In this document: in pieces, positions 21,525-31,767 of the stretch
Numbering within the stretch: the first letter of the stretch is position 1
Layout: the number at the start of each line of letters is the position of its first letter
From: Hygrophila difformis
Taxonomy: Eukaryota > Streptophyta > Magnoliopsida > Lamiales > Acanthaceae
Length of the DNA stretch: 64,000 bases
Direction: 5' to 3'
Assembly (NCBI GenBank): GCA_030278955.1
Contig: JAOANR010000005.1
Location: forward strand, 35,281,105 to 35,345,104
Made by a program: the position numbers and the translations under genes
Notes under the pieces: generated by a model
Database searches by the model: none
Seen by the model: only the letters and a program-made list of their open reading frames with translations
What the model was told of the DNA's origin: nothing

Positions 21525-23690
21525 TTTTATTTCCTTTCATCATCCTCATTGTAAAAATTCTGCATCTATTTCCCCATCACCGCAAATCTCATTTGCACAA
21601 ATAAATAATTAATACATATTATATACATATTTAATTATTACCATCATTATTTTATTATCATATAATTAATAATACATATTTATTTTTCTTGATAAATTAG
21701 ATTTAGTCCGTGCTATATTTTTGGCATATTAATTTTTCCATCATCCTTTTCTACTATGAATTAATCAAAAATTGTACACTTAAATTGAACAGCCTGGATC
21801 TCATTTCAAAATTTTCAAGGTGGCCAATATGGTAATAAATTATTTGATATATACATAGTAAAATAAATTTGCAATGATTAACATAAATGTCAACCATCTT
21901 CATAAAATATATGGGATTCAATAATTTATCTATAACCTTTTTTAATTTGATAGAAATAACACATAAATGGTAACGGATTTTTAATAAAGTTTATAATTAG
22001 TTGTCTAATATTATAAGATCTACAAAACGATACATAGTAAATATACAGAATTAAAGTAAATTATCATTTTTGACAGGATTTTAACTATACAATTAGTAAT
22101 AATGTTTCCCAAATTCCACCTTTTAATTATGGGATCATTTCATTCTTTATTAGTGTATAGGATTTAAATATTTATGATTTTTGGATCTAATAAAGTAACA
22201 CACATGTTTTAAAATTTAAAACCACATATTTAGAATGGTTTATTTTAAAAAAATACATATTCTAATATTTAGTTTTCATTTTTTATTTAATATTTAGTTT
22301 CCAAAATACAGGTATATTTATATGGAAAATTTTAGTTGGCAATAAAATATCGTATTTGTAAAAATCATAGTAATAGTTGAAGGGATAAATTACATTAATT
22401 ATTCTTTATTTAAGGGGTAATTTATTTATTTTCATTGATCATCTCATCTTTTACGATTATTCTTTGATCTTTCCATAATCATTTTCATTGTCTATAGTCA
22501 ACATTTCATTTTTGCTTATCCAATGGAAATCAATTTAATCAATGTAATAAATATAATCAATGGAAATCAATTACCACATCATCTTTGCTTTATTTATGGG
22601 GTAATACTTAGTTTTTATTTTTTATTTGATATTGTGTTTTCAAAATACGGATAAATTTATAAGGAAAGATTTAGTTGCAATATAATTAAAAATCATTTCA
22701 TAGACAAATTATATTCAATATCTTAATATTTTATTTCCCTCCATCATCCCCATTGTAAAAAATCTGCATCTGCTTTCCCTATCACCACAAATCTCATTTG
22801 CACAAATAAATAATTAATACATATTACATACATATTTTATTAATATCATGATTTCTCCATCATTATTTTATTATCATATAATTAATAATACATATTTTCT
22901 TTTTTAGTTAAATTAGATTTAATCCGTGCTATATTTTTGGCATATTAATTTTCCCATCCATAAATAAATTCCTAATATGGATTCATTACTCACCATAAAT
23001 AAATAAAATATCGTATTTGTAAACATTATAGTAATAGTTGGAGGGCTAAATTACATTAATTATTTTTTATTTAAGGGGTAATTTATTTATTTCCATTGAT
23101 CATCTCATCTTTTACGATTATATTTGCTCTTTCCATAATTATTTCATTGTCTATAGTCAACATTTCATTTTTTGTTTATCCAATGGAAATCAATTTAATC
23201 AATGTAAATTAATTTAATCAATGTAATCAATATAGTTAATGGAAATCAATTACCCCATCATCTTTACTTTATTTATGGGGTAATACTTAGTCTCTATTTT
23301 TTTTATTTGATATTGAGTTTTCAAAATACGGATAAATTTATAAGGAAATATTTAGTTGCAATATAATTAAAAATCATTTCATAGATAAATTATATTCAAT
23401 ATCTTAAATATTTTATTTCCCTCCATCATCCCCATTGTAGAAATTCTGCATCTGCTTTCCCCATCACCACAAATCTCATTTGTACAAATAAATAATTAAT
23501 AATACATATTTTATTTTTCTAGTTAAATGAGATTTAATCCGTGCTATATTTTTAGCATATTAATTTTTCCATCCATAAATAAATTCCTACTATGGATTCA
23601 TTATTCACCACAAATAAATAAAATATCGTATTTGTAAAAATTATAGTAATAGTTGAAGGGCTAAATTATATTAATTATTCTCGATTAAAT
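21525..23690. repeat. degenerate tandem array, units of about 0.66-0.68 kb
   Basis: The segment starting TATTTTATTTCCCTCCATC recurs at 22729 and 23409, with a diverged copy near 21525. A second landmark (TTTAAGGGGTAATTTATTTA) recurs at about 22410 and 23070. Units are AT-rich without open frames, with CCATCATC and TCAATGTAATCAAT motifs. It lies inside the Helitron. Confidence 0.7.
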
Positions 23691-23862
23691 ACATGTATTT
23701 AATTACTTTATATTATGCTTTTATACTTTTTTCGGATCATTGACTAAAAATTAGGGCTTCATTGAGATAATAGTCGACAATATTATAATCGAGAATAGAT
23801 AAAATTCATTTCAAAACGTAGTATTTATAAAAATCATTACAATATGTTTTCCAAAGTTAATA

Positions 23863-24122
23863 CTCCCTCCGTTTCTAAATAAATGTAACGTTTTGACTTT
23901 TTTTACTGTTCATTGTAGCACTTTGACTTCTATTTTTGTTATAGTTATACAAGAAAAAATATAGCCAAATGAGATCTTGTTGGATTCGTCTGATCTTGTA
24001 GTTTTTAAATATCAAATTTTTACAATTTTTACTTGTACCGAATTTGAGTTATTAATAGTTTAAAATATGCATTGGCATACGTGCAGAGGAGAAACGTTAC
24101 ACTTAAAAAGAAACGGAGGTAG
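23863..24122. mobile_element. Stowaway-type MITE, copy B
   Basis: CTCCCTCCGTTTCTAAAT at the left and AAAGAAACGGAGGTAG at the right, 260 bp, TA on both sides. The unoccupied site survives in the neighbouring tandem repeats (GTTAATATTATAATT near 24728 and 25336), so the insertion point is exact. Confidence 0.92.
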
Positions 24123-24124
24123 TA

Positions 24125-25700
24125 TTATAATTAATAAACTTATTGCTATAATTAGCCAAATGATATAATAAAAAATTTGTTTGAATTTAAATATAATCTT
24201 TTAATTTAAAGAAATGATAATTCAACACTGTCATATTTAACTTGAGAATAGAATTACTTTGATATTAATCAATCATTGAATGCTAATTTTTGGCATATTA
24301 ATTTTTTCATCATCATTTTCCATTATTAATTCATCCATTCAAAAATTTTATAATTAGTTATCTAATATTATAAGATCTACCAATTAAAGTAAACTATCAT
24401 TTTTAACTATCAAATTAGCAATGATGATTTCCAAATTACATCCTTTAATTATGGGATCATTTCATTCTCTATTAGTGTACAATGATTTAAATATTTATGA
24501 TTTTTGGATCTAATAAAGTAAAATACATTTTTAAAATTAAAAAAACACATATTTAGAATGACTTATTTTAAAAATACATATTCTAATATTTAGTTTTCAT
24601 TTTGTATTTAATATTTAGTTTCCAATATATGGATATATTTGAATGGAAAGATTTAGTTGCCAATATAGATAAAATCCATTTAAAAACGTAGTATCTATAT
24701 TAAATCATCACAATATTTTTTTTCAAAGTTAATATTATAATTAATAAACTTATTGCTATAATTAGCCAATTGATATAATAAAAAATTTGTTAGAATTTAA
24801 ATATAATCTTTTAATCAATGATAATTCAACACTGTCATATTTAACTTGATAATAGAATTAATTTGATATTAATCAATCATTGAATGCTAATTTTTGGCAT
24901 ATTAATTTTTCATCATCATTTTCCATTATTAATTCATCCATTCAAAAATTTTATAATAAGTTATCTAATACGAAGTATTATAAGATCTACCAATTAAAGT
25001 AAACTATCATTTTTAACTATCAAATTAGCAATGATGATTTCCAAATTACATCCTTTAATTATGGGATCATTTCATTCTCTATTAGTGTACAATGATTTAA
25101 ATATTTATGATATTTGGATCTAATAAAGTAAAATACATTTTTAAAATTAAAAAACACATATTTATAATGGCTTATTTTAAAAATACATATTCTAATATTT
25201 AGTTTCCATTTTTTATTTAATATTTAGTTTCCAATATATGGACATATTTGAATGGAAATATTTAGTTGCCAATATAGATAAAATCCATTTCAAAACGTAG
25301 TATCTATATTAAATCATCACAATATTTTTTCCAAAGTTAATATTATAATTAATAAACTTATTGCTATAATTAGCCAATTGATATAATAAAAAATTTGTTA
25401 GAATTTAAATATAATCTTTTAATCAATGATAATTCAACACTGTCATATTTAACTTGATAATAGAATTAATTTGATATTAATCAATAATTGAATGCTAATT
25501 TTTGGCATATTAATTTTTCATCATCATTTTCCATTATTAATTCATCCATTCAAAAATTTTATAATTAGTTATCTAATATTATAAGATCTACCAATTAAAG
25601 TAAACTATCATTTTTAACTATCAAATTAGCAATGATGATTTCCAAATTACATCTTTAATTATGGGATCATTTCATTTTAATTTAATTTAAAGCAATGATA
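24125..25700. repeat. tandem array of about 609-bp units
   Basis: The landmark TATTATAATTAATAAACTTA recurs at 24733 and 25341 (period 608-610) after a first copy at about 24123 that is joined to MITE B. Copies are nearly identical, so the array is younger than the one at 21525. About 2.6 units are present, with a partial fourth echo to 25770. No ORF. Confidence 0.85.
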
Positions 25701-25962
25701 ATTCAACATTGTCATATTTAACTTGAGAATAGAATTGATTTGATATTAATCAATCATTGAATGGAGTAATTGAGAATAGAACATGGATAAAAATGATATG
25801 GACAAATTCGAAACTCTCTTATTGAATAAAATACAAAAGATTCTGAGAAAATAATGCTATAACTAATAAACTCATCCAATTATTTACACTCGGTGGAACA
25901 AATCTTTCCACAAAAAGAACAACCAAACAATTGATTTATTCTTTTATGATTATGAATATTCC

Positions 25963-26088
25963 TTAGCTCTTCAGCCATTCAAAATGCTCTTCGTCATTTG
26001 AGTCTGTACTATCGTTGTTCCAATATCTGTCACCAAAACAACAACAAAAGAAAATAAAAATATTAGCAAAAAAGGGAGAAAGAGGCAT
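25963..26088 (-). CDS. 41-residue ORF, Helitron copy 1
   Basis: From ATG 26088 to TAA 25965-25963. The product has a hydrophobic N-terminal stretch (FFANIFIFFCCCFG, about residues 6-19), then an acidic hydrophilic tail (YWNNDSTDSNDEEHF) ending EWLKS. This looks like a small secreted or membrane-anchored peptide. A tandem copy lies 227 bp away at 26190-26315 with 32 of 41 residues the same and no stop or indel. The base changes between copies (about 3 silent, 10 replacing) do not by themselves show selection. Alternatively the tail is a last exon after the acceptor-like TTTTGGTGACAG. I do not recognise the protein. Confidence 0.4.
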   Translation of the reverse strand: MPLSPFFANIFIFFCCCFGDRYWNNDSTDSNDEEHFEWLKS

Positions 26089-26189
26089 GAAATTGAATCA
26101 TAAAAGCTATAAAATGGCGGGGAGATGTATTTGTCATAGAAGAAGATGTCACAACAATTGATTTAATCTTTTATGATTATGAATATTCC

Positions 26190-26315
26190 TTAGCTCTTCA
26201 TCCATTCAAAATGTTCTTCGTCACTTGAGTTTGTACTCTCGTTGTTCCAATAACTATCACCAAAACAATAACAAAAGAAAACAAAGATATTAGCAAAAGA
26301 GGGAGAAAGAAACAT
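26190..26315 (-). CDS. 41-residue ORF, Helitron copy 2
   Basis: From ATG 26315 to TAA 26192-26190. The layout matches copy 1: hydrophobic segment (SFANIFVFFCYCFG), then an acidic tail (YWNNESTNSSDEEHF) ending EWMKS. It is the copy nearer the Helitron 5' end, and a minus-strand TATA box lies about 130 bases upstream at 26444-26452. Nine residues differ from copy 1, mostly conservative. The acceptor-like TTGGTGATAG is kept as well, so the exon reading cannot be excluded. Confidence 0.4.
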   Translation of the reverse strand: MFLSPSFANIFVFFCYCFGDSYWNNESTNSSDEEHFEWMKS

Positions 26316-26443
26316 GAAATTGAATAACAAAAGCTATAAAATTGTGGGAGATATATTTGTTAAATGGAACAAAAGCTATAATATTGAGAGAAATGTTAGA
26401 TGAAGATGTAAGGATATGATTTTGAGGTGGGTTATAATACACA

Positions 26444-26452
26444 TATTTATAG
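26444..26452 (-). promoter_or_regulatory. TATA box upstream of the Helitron small ORFs
   Basis: The minus strand reads CCTATAAATATG. It lies about 220 bases inside the Helitron 5' end and points toward the duplicated ORFs. Confidence 0.4.
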
Positions 26453-26673
26453 GAGAAAGGGAATAAATGAGATGCAGGTTTAATATAGAAATTGGAGCAC
26501 GGTCCATGACATATTTGTAATTATCATCGATGTGGAGCACGGTCCGATGGCAGAACTGTAAATAAGTTAGTGTGTGAGAGAGAGTGTAAAAAATGGATTT
26601 TGTGAGGGGAAAATATTTGGGCGGGAAAGTGTGTGTGTGTGTTAGACTATTTTGTTTTAGATTATTATATAGA

Positions 26674-27160
26674 TGTCCCGTTTAGTAATTTTAATATATA
26701 AAAAGTCATTCTACGCACAATTCATCCAAACATGTTTCCGCTGAAAAGCAACTTTAATAATATCCATCCAAACAATTATTTGGGCTGTTTTTGTTTTTAA
26801 TTCTCATTCTCTCATTCTCCTTGTTATACTACTTTTTATCTTTTTTTTTTTTTTTTTCAAAAGACAAAACAAACCCACCTTAGTCTAATTAATCAAACGG
26901 TTGGACGGGGGAGTTTATGCTCTCATCATGTACACGTGTGAATAGAACAATAAAGCTGTAGTTGTAGTAATCTACTACTACCCTAGTGGAACACATGAAA
27001 AAATGAGAATAAGTTAGCTTGGTTGACTAAAATATAAAAAGCATTAATTAAATATAAAAAAAGAAAATAAAGAGTCAATGAAAATTCTTGAAAAGTGCAG
27101 TTTGTGCGCGCGTGAAGAATGTGTATGTAATATTAAGACGACTATAGCGAAGCAATGATA
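26674..27160. other. AT-rich DNA right of the Helitron
   Basis: No gene or clear element. It continues the pre-insertion sequence of 18460-18767. Confidence 0.4.
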
Positions 27161-27162
27161 TA

Positions 27163-27422
27163 CTACCTCCGTTTTTTTTATAGTGCAACAAAGCACTATT
27201 TGCTACTATTTATTGTTCGAGTTTGACTCTAATTTTTATCATAGTTATACAAGGAAAAACATAGTCAAGTGAGATTTTGTTGGATTCGTCTCGTCATGTA
27301 GTTTTTAAATATCAAACTTTTAAAATTTTTACTTATACCGAACTTAAATTATTAATGGTTCAAAATATGTATTGGACTGCGTGCATTGGGTGTTTGTTTA
27401 ACTATCACAAAAACGGAGGAAG
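27163..27422. mobile_element. Stowaway-type MITE, copy C
   Basis: CTACCTCCGTTTTTTTTATA at the left and CAAAAACGGAGGAAG at the right, 260 bp, TA flanks. The interior carries GTCAAGTGAGAT and TTGGATTCGTCT, also in copies B and F. An open frame across 27277-27465 is incidental. Confidence 0.88.
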
Positions 27423-27424
27423 TA

Positions 27425-28638
27425 TCACTCAGATATTCTCATGTATACATATATTTGTCCACTAATAAATTAATTATTGATTATATGATCGATCATCTAT
27501 CTCTCGCCTCGTCTCGTCTCATTCACTCTCGAGCCTAAAGCATATTGAATAATGAATTCATTCATTGTGCGTATTGTATTTAATTAATTCTGCCTTTTAA
27601 TTACTTGGCGTGAAGGGTTTCAAGTTTCTTCTCCAATCCTCATCATCTCCTCGTGACAACGATTTATATAAATATATGAATCCACCCACCACATGACATT
27701 TGTATGTGTGTGTATATATATATCATCTCTTTGTTATAAGCATATATACACCTAATAATGTATATGCCATGTGTGGCCATGCATGCATGCCAGTATGCCA
27801 CTCTTAACAATACATATAGGCAATTAGGCAGTAACGGATACAATGTGTATTTTTTATTTTATTTTATTTATTTATTTTTTAACAGTGGTGTTATAAAAGT
27901 GATGAAAGTTACGTCGGAATTGAGGATGATAAGTTAAAATACAAAAATCAGGAAAATTATGTTAGAATTGATGATAGTGGTGTCACTAACTCACTATAGA
28001 AATGAGTGGTTGTACCAAGCAAAATCTATTTTCTTTAGTTTAAATAATATTTTTATCAATTTGAGTGGTGTCCTATATCAGTACCATTTTATTAGTAAAT
28101 CCGCGGTACATAGTGTTGTTTTGTTGCAAGCATATTCAAGAGCATATATCAAATTATTTTATTAGGATATTTGATCGGCTTATATACTTGTTTGGTACTG
28201 TCCTCCATATCAAATACATTCACCCCTTACAATGCAACTTCATTTTCCGAAAAAAAAAAACCGAAATAAATAATTAAATCTAAATATATGGTACAATATA
28301 ATCATTCCTTTCTTAGGTGCAAGCCATAGTACATTTTATTTTTAACTGTAACAATAATTTAAAGTACATTCTAGCATTATGTCTTATTTATACTAGTTTT
28401 TTAGCATAAGGATTTTAAATTTATGATTTTGTGTAGATTGTGGGTGCGGTGTAATTGGATTATTGTCTTCAAATGCATAAATATATTTTCTTAAAGTTGT
28501 TTTCTCTGGGAATGGTTATGGTGCTTCTAAATATTTGGAAGTACGGTCAATACAATAATCTCATTAGTTGAATTAACTGTAATGACTATAAATTAAAAAA
28601 AGTAAAATTGTCAAAAAAATGTATGGTTTCTTTATTTA
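27425..28638. other. AT-rich intergenic DNA with simple repeats
   Basis: TG/TA-rich runs near 27705-27725 and poly-T/A tracts. Short open frames around 27959-28277 have no recognisable product. Confidence 0.4.
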
Positions 28639-29106
28639 CCATGTCGCTGAATATATTATATTATGTCGCTGAGATATGCATAACATGTCGCTGAGGTAAC
28701 CATATATGTCGTTGAAATATACTATAGCATGTCGCTGAATTGTATAGGCCTTGTCGCTGAATTGCATAGGCCATGTCGCTGAATTGTGTAGGCTCCGTGG
28801 CTGAGATTCGTTAAAATGCATAGAACTATATTGTTGAAATGTATAAAACTGTGTCGCTGAAATGAATAAAATAATGTCGCTGAATTGCATAAACCATGTC
28901 GTTCAATTACATAGGTCATGTCGCTGAATTGTGAAGACTCCGTTTCTGAGATGCGTTTTAAATCGCAATGAATTTCAAACAGCTGTAACTTCAAACGTCG
29001 CTGAGATGAATACAGTAATGTCGCTGAATTCTGTAGGCCGTGTCGCTGAATTGTATTGGCTCCATCGTTTGAATTGTATATGCTATGTCGCTGAATTATA
29101 TAATCT
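28639..29106. repeat. TGTCGCTGAAT minisatellite
   Basis: About 20 imperfect copies of a 22-26 bp unit with core TGTCGCTGAATTGTATAGG. A larger repeat is visible: unit pairs holding GGCTCCGT...CTGAGATTCG near 28790, GACTCCGTTTCTGAGATGCG near 28935 and GGCTCCATCGTTTG near 29060. Long minus-strand frames over the array are by-products of repetition. Confidence 0.85.
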
Positions 29107-29479
29107 ATATTGCGAATACAACAGATTAAATACCTAAAAGATAAAATTATGAAAATAACCCTACAAATTATTTCAACCGTTTGATCATGAAATTGATCAA
29201 CAGCTGTGGACACTGTCCGCACATCCGCTAGGATGTCATGTCCGCACCATACCAAAGGTGGTTTTCTCCAGTATTTTCAACTAATAATTGAAATTATATT
29301 TTATTAAAAAATATTTCAAAATATATAATGTACCATTCTAAATTATAAATTAATTGAGTTATTATTTTTTATAGCACAAGAAAATCACCATCACTGTGCA
29401 GAACACAGTAAAAAAAATCCAATGATTATTACTGACAAAATTTTATGATGACATTTTTTTTTCCAGCGCTAAGGATGAT
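29107..29479. other. AT-rich spacer
   Basis: No ORF or element seen, apart from a short GC-richer stretch (GTCCGCACATCCGCTAGG near 29215). Confidence 0.4.
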
Positions 29480-29994
29480 GGCTTAATTATTAAAATAATA
29501 TAGATAAATTCGACCTAAAAGAGTAGCGAATCACCTATTGAACATGCGACTGAAAAAATAATTTTTTATTGATAGATCGCCTGTTGAACAGCCGATGTGA
29601 ATCAGTGCAAAAAAAATAAATTAAAAAACACTACTCGCCTACAGGCGAGTCAGGAGAGTCAGGCGAGTAGAGAAATATATTTAAAAAATAAAATAAAAAA
29701 GTAGCTAGTCGCCACGCTAATAGGCGACTAGGGGTAATTAACAAAATTAATAATTAATATAATTAATTACATAGTAATAATTAATAAACAAAATTAATAA
29801 TTAATAATTAACAAAAATAATAATTACATGAAGTTTTGATTAGTTTATTAAAGTGGAATCATGCATTAATATAATGCATAATATTTGGGAAAAAAATCCA
29901 TAGTAGTAATTTTTATTTTATTTTATTTTAATTTATTTGGATGGGAACCTTGTGGTCAAGTCCAAGGTTGGTTCAATTCCCCCACCCGCCCCTA

Positions 29995-30000
<6 letters not shown>

Positions 30001-30027
<27 letters not shown>
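30001..30027 (+). repeat. (TC)n microsatellite
   Basis: A perfect TC dinucleotide run in the left arm of the fold-back, followed by poly-T. The right arm lacks it. Confidence 0.95.
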
Positions 30028-30035
<8 letters not shown>

Positions 30036-30367
30036 TCTTTGTAATTTGTGTGGTATGAGCTCTCACTACATTTTCTAAAAAATTAGGAATATGATATACT
30101 TCCACATACATGATAAATTTTCTTTCCACTATTTAGAAAAGGTGGTGGGAGCTCATGCCACACAAATTACAAAGGGAAAAAAAAAGGAGGGATAGGGGCC
30201 GGGTGGGGAATCAAACCCCCAACCTTAGACTTGACTGCTAGGGTAAGTTCTCATCCCAAATAAACTAAAATAAAATAAAATAAAAATTACTACTATGGAT
30301 TTTCTTCCAAATATTATGTACACCCATATTAATGCATGATTCCACTCTAATAAACTAATCATAACTT

Positions 30368-30544
30368 GTAGTTGGGGACTTACCTAGTGGTCAAGTTCCA
30401 TGTTTTCCAACCATAGGTTGGGGGTTTGATCTCCACCCGACCCCTATCCCTCCCCTTTATTCTCTTTGTAATTTGTGTGGTTTGGGCTCCCACATACCTA
30501 TGCCGATACATAAGTGCCACTGTTTAACCAAAAAAAAAGAAAAA
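30368..30544 (+). mobile_element. tRNA-derived SINE
   Basis: The 15-bp direct repeat AACTAATCATAACTT flanks it at 30353-30367 and 30545-30559. The head resembles pol III promoter boxes: an A-box-like TTACCTAGTGG and a B-box-like GGGTTTGATCTCC. The tail is A-rich. The body shares TTTGTAATTTGTGTGGT with the fold-back arms and with 33172-33341, so one SINE family has several copies here. Confidence 0.85.
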
Positions 30545-30654
30545 AACTAATCATAACTTCATGTAATTATTAATTTTGTTACACCTCGCCTGTTAGAGTG
30601 GCGATTAGCTACTTTTTAATTTTTTTTTTAATTTCTTTCTCTACTCGCCTGTTC

Positions 30655-30800
30655 AACAGGCGAGTAGAGAAAGAATTTTTTTTAAAAATATTTTAATTAA
30701 AAATTCAACAGGCGGGTAGAGAAAGAATTTTTTAAAAAAAATATTTTAATTAAAAATTCAACAGGCGAGTAGAGAAAGAAATACAACAGGCGAGTAGTGT
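30655..30800 (+). repeat. CAACAGGCGAGTAGAGAAAG tandem repeat
   Basis: Three to four copies of a unit of about 60 bp, each with (C)AACAGGCG(A/G)GTAGAGAAAG followed by T/A-rich filler. The opposite arm has fewer copies. Confidence 0.7.
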
Positions 30801-30945
30801 TTTTAATTTTTTTTTTTTTGCACTGATCGCCAGTTCCACGGGAACAGGTGATCTGTTAATAAAAAATTAATTTTTTTGAGTCGCTGCCTATATACTATTT
30901 TAAAAATAGTTGAATTTATCTATATTATTTTAATAATTAAGTCTT

Positions 30946-31498
30946 ATAATGATGATGACAGTCTTTGATGCTTTTACAAGACACACAATTCAGAAAGTAA
31001 GAGGAAAAATCTACAGGCAAGGATACCAAATAAGTATTCAAAATATCCAATCGAAAACAAATGTAAACCATAAAGTTTGATTAACCCTTAACACGTTCTT
31101 TATTAAATGAATCCGTAGAAGATTGAAGTCTCCAACAACTCTCAGCCACAAATTTGTTTATATAAATCCAAAGATTAATTAGAAACTTAATAATTAATGT
31201 TAAGCTTTGGTTCCAAATTTTCAATTAGTATTTTGCTATATATGAATAATAATGGATGAATAATTAAATTTGAATTATAAATTGCCTTGATTTGTAAAGA
31301 ATTTATTGCCAAGCCGCAACTCACTCAGGAAACCTATTCCATCACTTCCCTTTCTCGTCGTAACTAAATTTGGACTTAAAAAAATCGAAGAAATGTGCAG
31401 TCCCTTGTTATAAACCAATGTAATGTAATCCGATGGTAAGATAACTTATGAGAAGTTTTATTTCAACAATAATGTGTAAATTATTTTACAAATTAATA
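30946..31498. other. intergenic DNA
   Basis: AT-rich; no gene or element recognised. Confidence 0.4.
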
Positions 31499-31765
31499 CT
31501 TCCTCTGTAAATCGTAATATATTAATTCTAACATTTACATAGTAAACATTATTCACTGAGTAATTTTGATTCGATTTTTTAACATAATTACATAATAGAA
31601 AACATAGTCAAGTGAGATATTGTTATATTCGTTTAATCACATAGTGTTATAAATATTGAAGTTTTATAAATTTTTTTTAATAAAATTCAAGATATTAATC
31701 TTTAAAAATATATATTTAATTGCGTAAAATCTTTAAATGTTAGAACTTTTAGATTACGGAGGGAG
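31499..31765. mobile_element. Stowaway-type MITE, copy D (diverged)
   Basis: CTTCCTCTGTAAATCGTAAT at the left and AGATTACGGAGGGAG at the right, 267 bp, TA flanks. The interior AGTCAAGTGAGATATTGTTA is shared with the other copies. Confidence 0.85.
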
Positions 31766-31767
31766 TA

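Larger units (their letters stand above)
18768..26673 (-). mobile_element. non-autonomous Helitron, 7.9 kb
   Basis: On the minus strand it starts TCTATATAATAATC at 26673 and ends in a GC-rich hairpin followed nine bases later by CTAG at 18771-18768. It lies between A (18767) and T (26674), the A|T insertion rule of Helitrons. No Rep/helicase ORF is visible, so it is non-autonomous. It holds two Stowaway MITEs, a LINE tail, two families of about 0.6-kb tandem repeats, a possible captured coding fragment at 20015-20530 and duplicated 41-residue ORFs near its 5' end. The 3' end is convincing; the 5' end is inferred from sequence type and the A/T context. Confidence 0.65.
29480..30945. mobile_element. 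fold-back element, long imperfect palindrome
   Basis: The left half (about 29480-30085) reappears inverted on the right (about 30110-30945). Outer landmarks are CTTAATTATTAAAATAATAT near 29490 and its complement near 30925; inner ones are GGAATCATGCATTAATAT near 29857 and its complement near 30337. The loop is only some tens of bases. The right arm holds a later SINE (30368-30544) and an expanded CAACAGGCGAGTAG repeat near 30650-30800. Both arms include SINE-like sequence in opposite orientation. No transposase. Ends are approximate, with no clear TSD. Confidence 0.75.

Noticed and set aside
28636..29255. Minus-strand ORFs of 84 and 177 codons
   Set aside because: They read through the minisatellite; repeated IQRH/QFSD-type peptides come from the repeat, not from a gene.
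30368..30544. tRNA gene
   Set aside because: Boxes A and B are recognisable, but no cloverleaf with an anticodon arm can be drawn, and the A-tail and TSD show a SINE.
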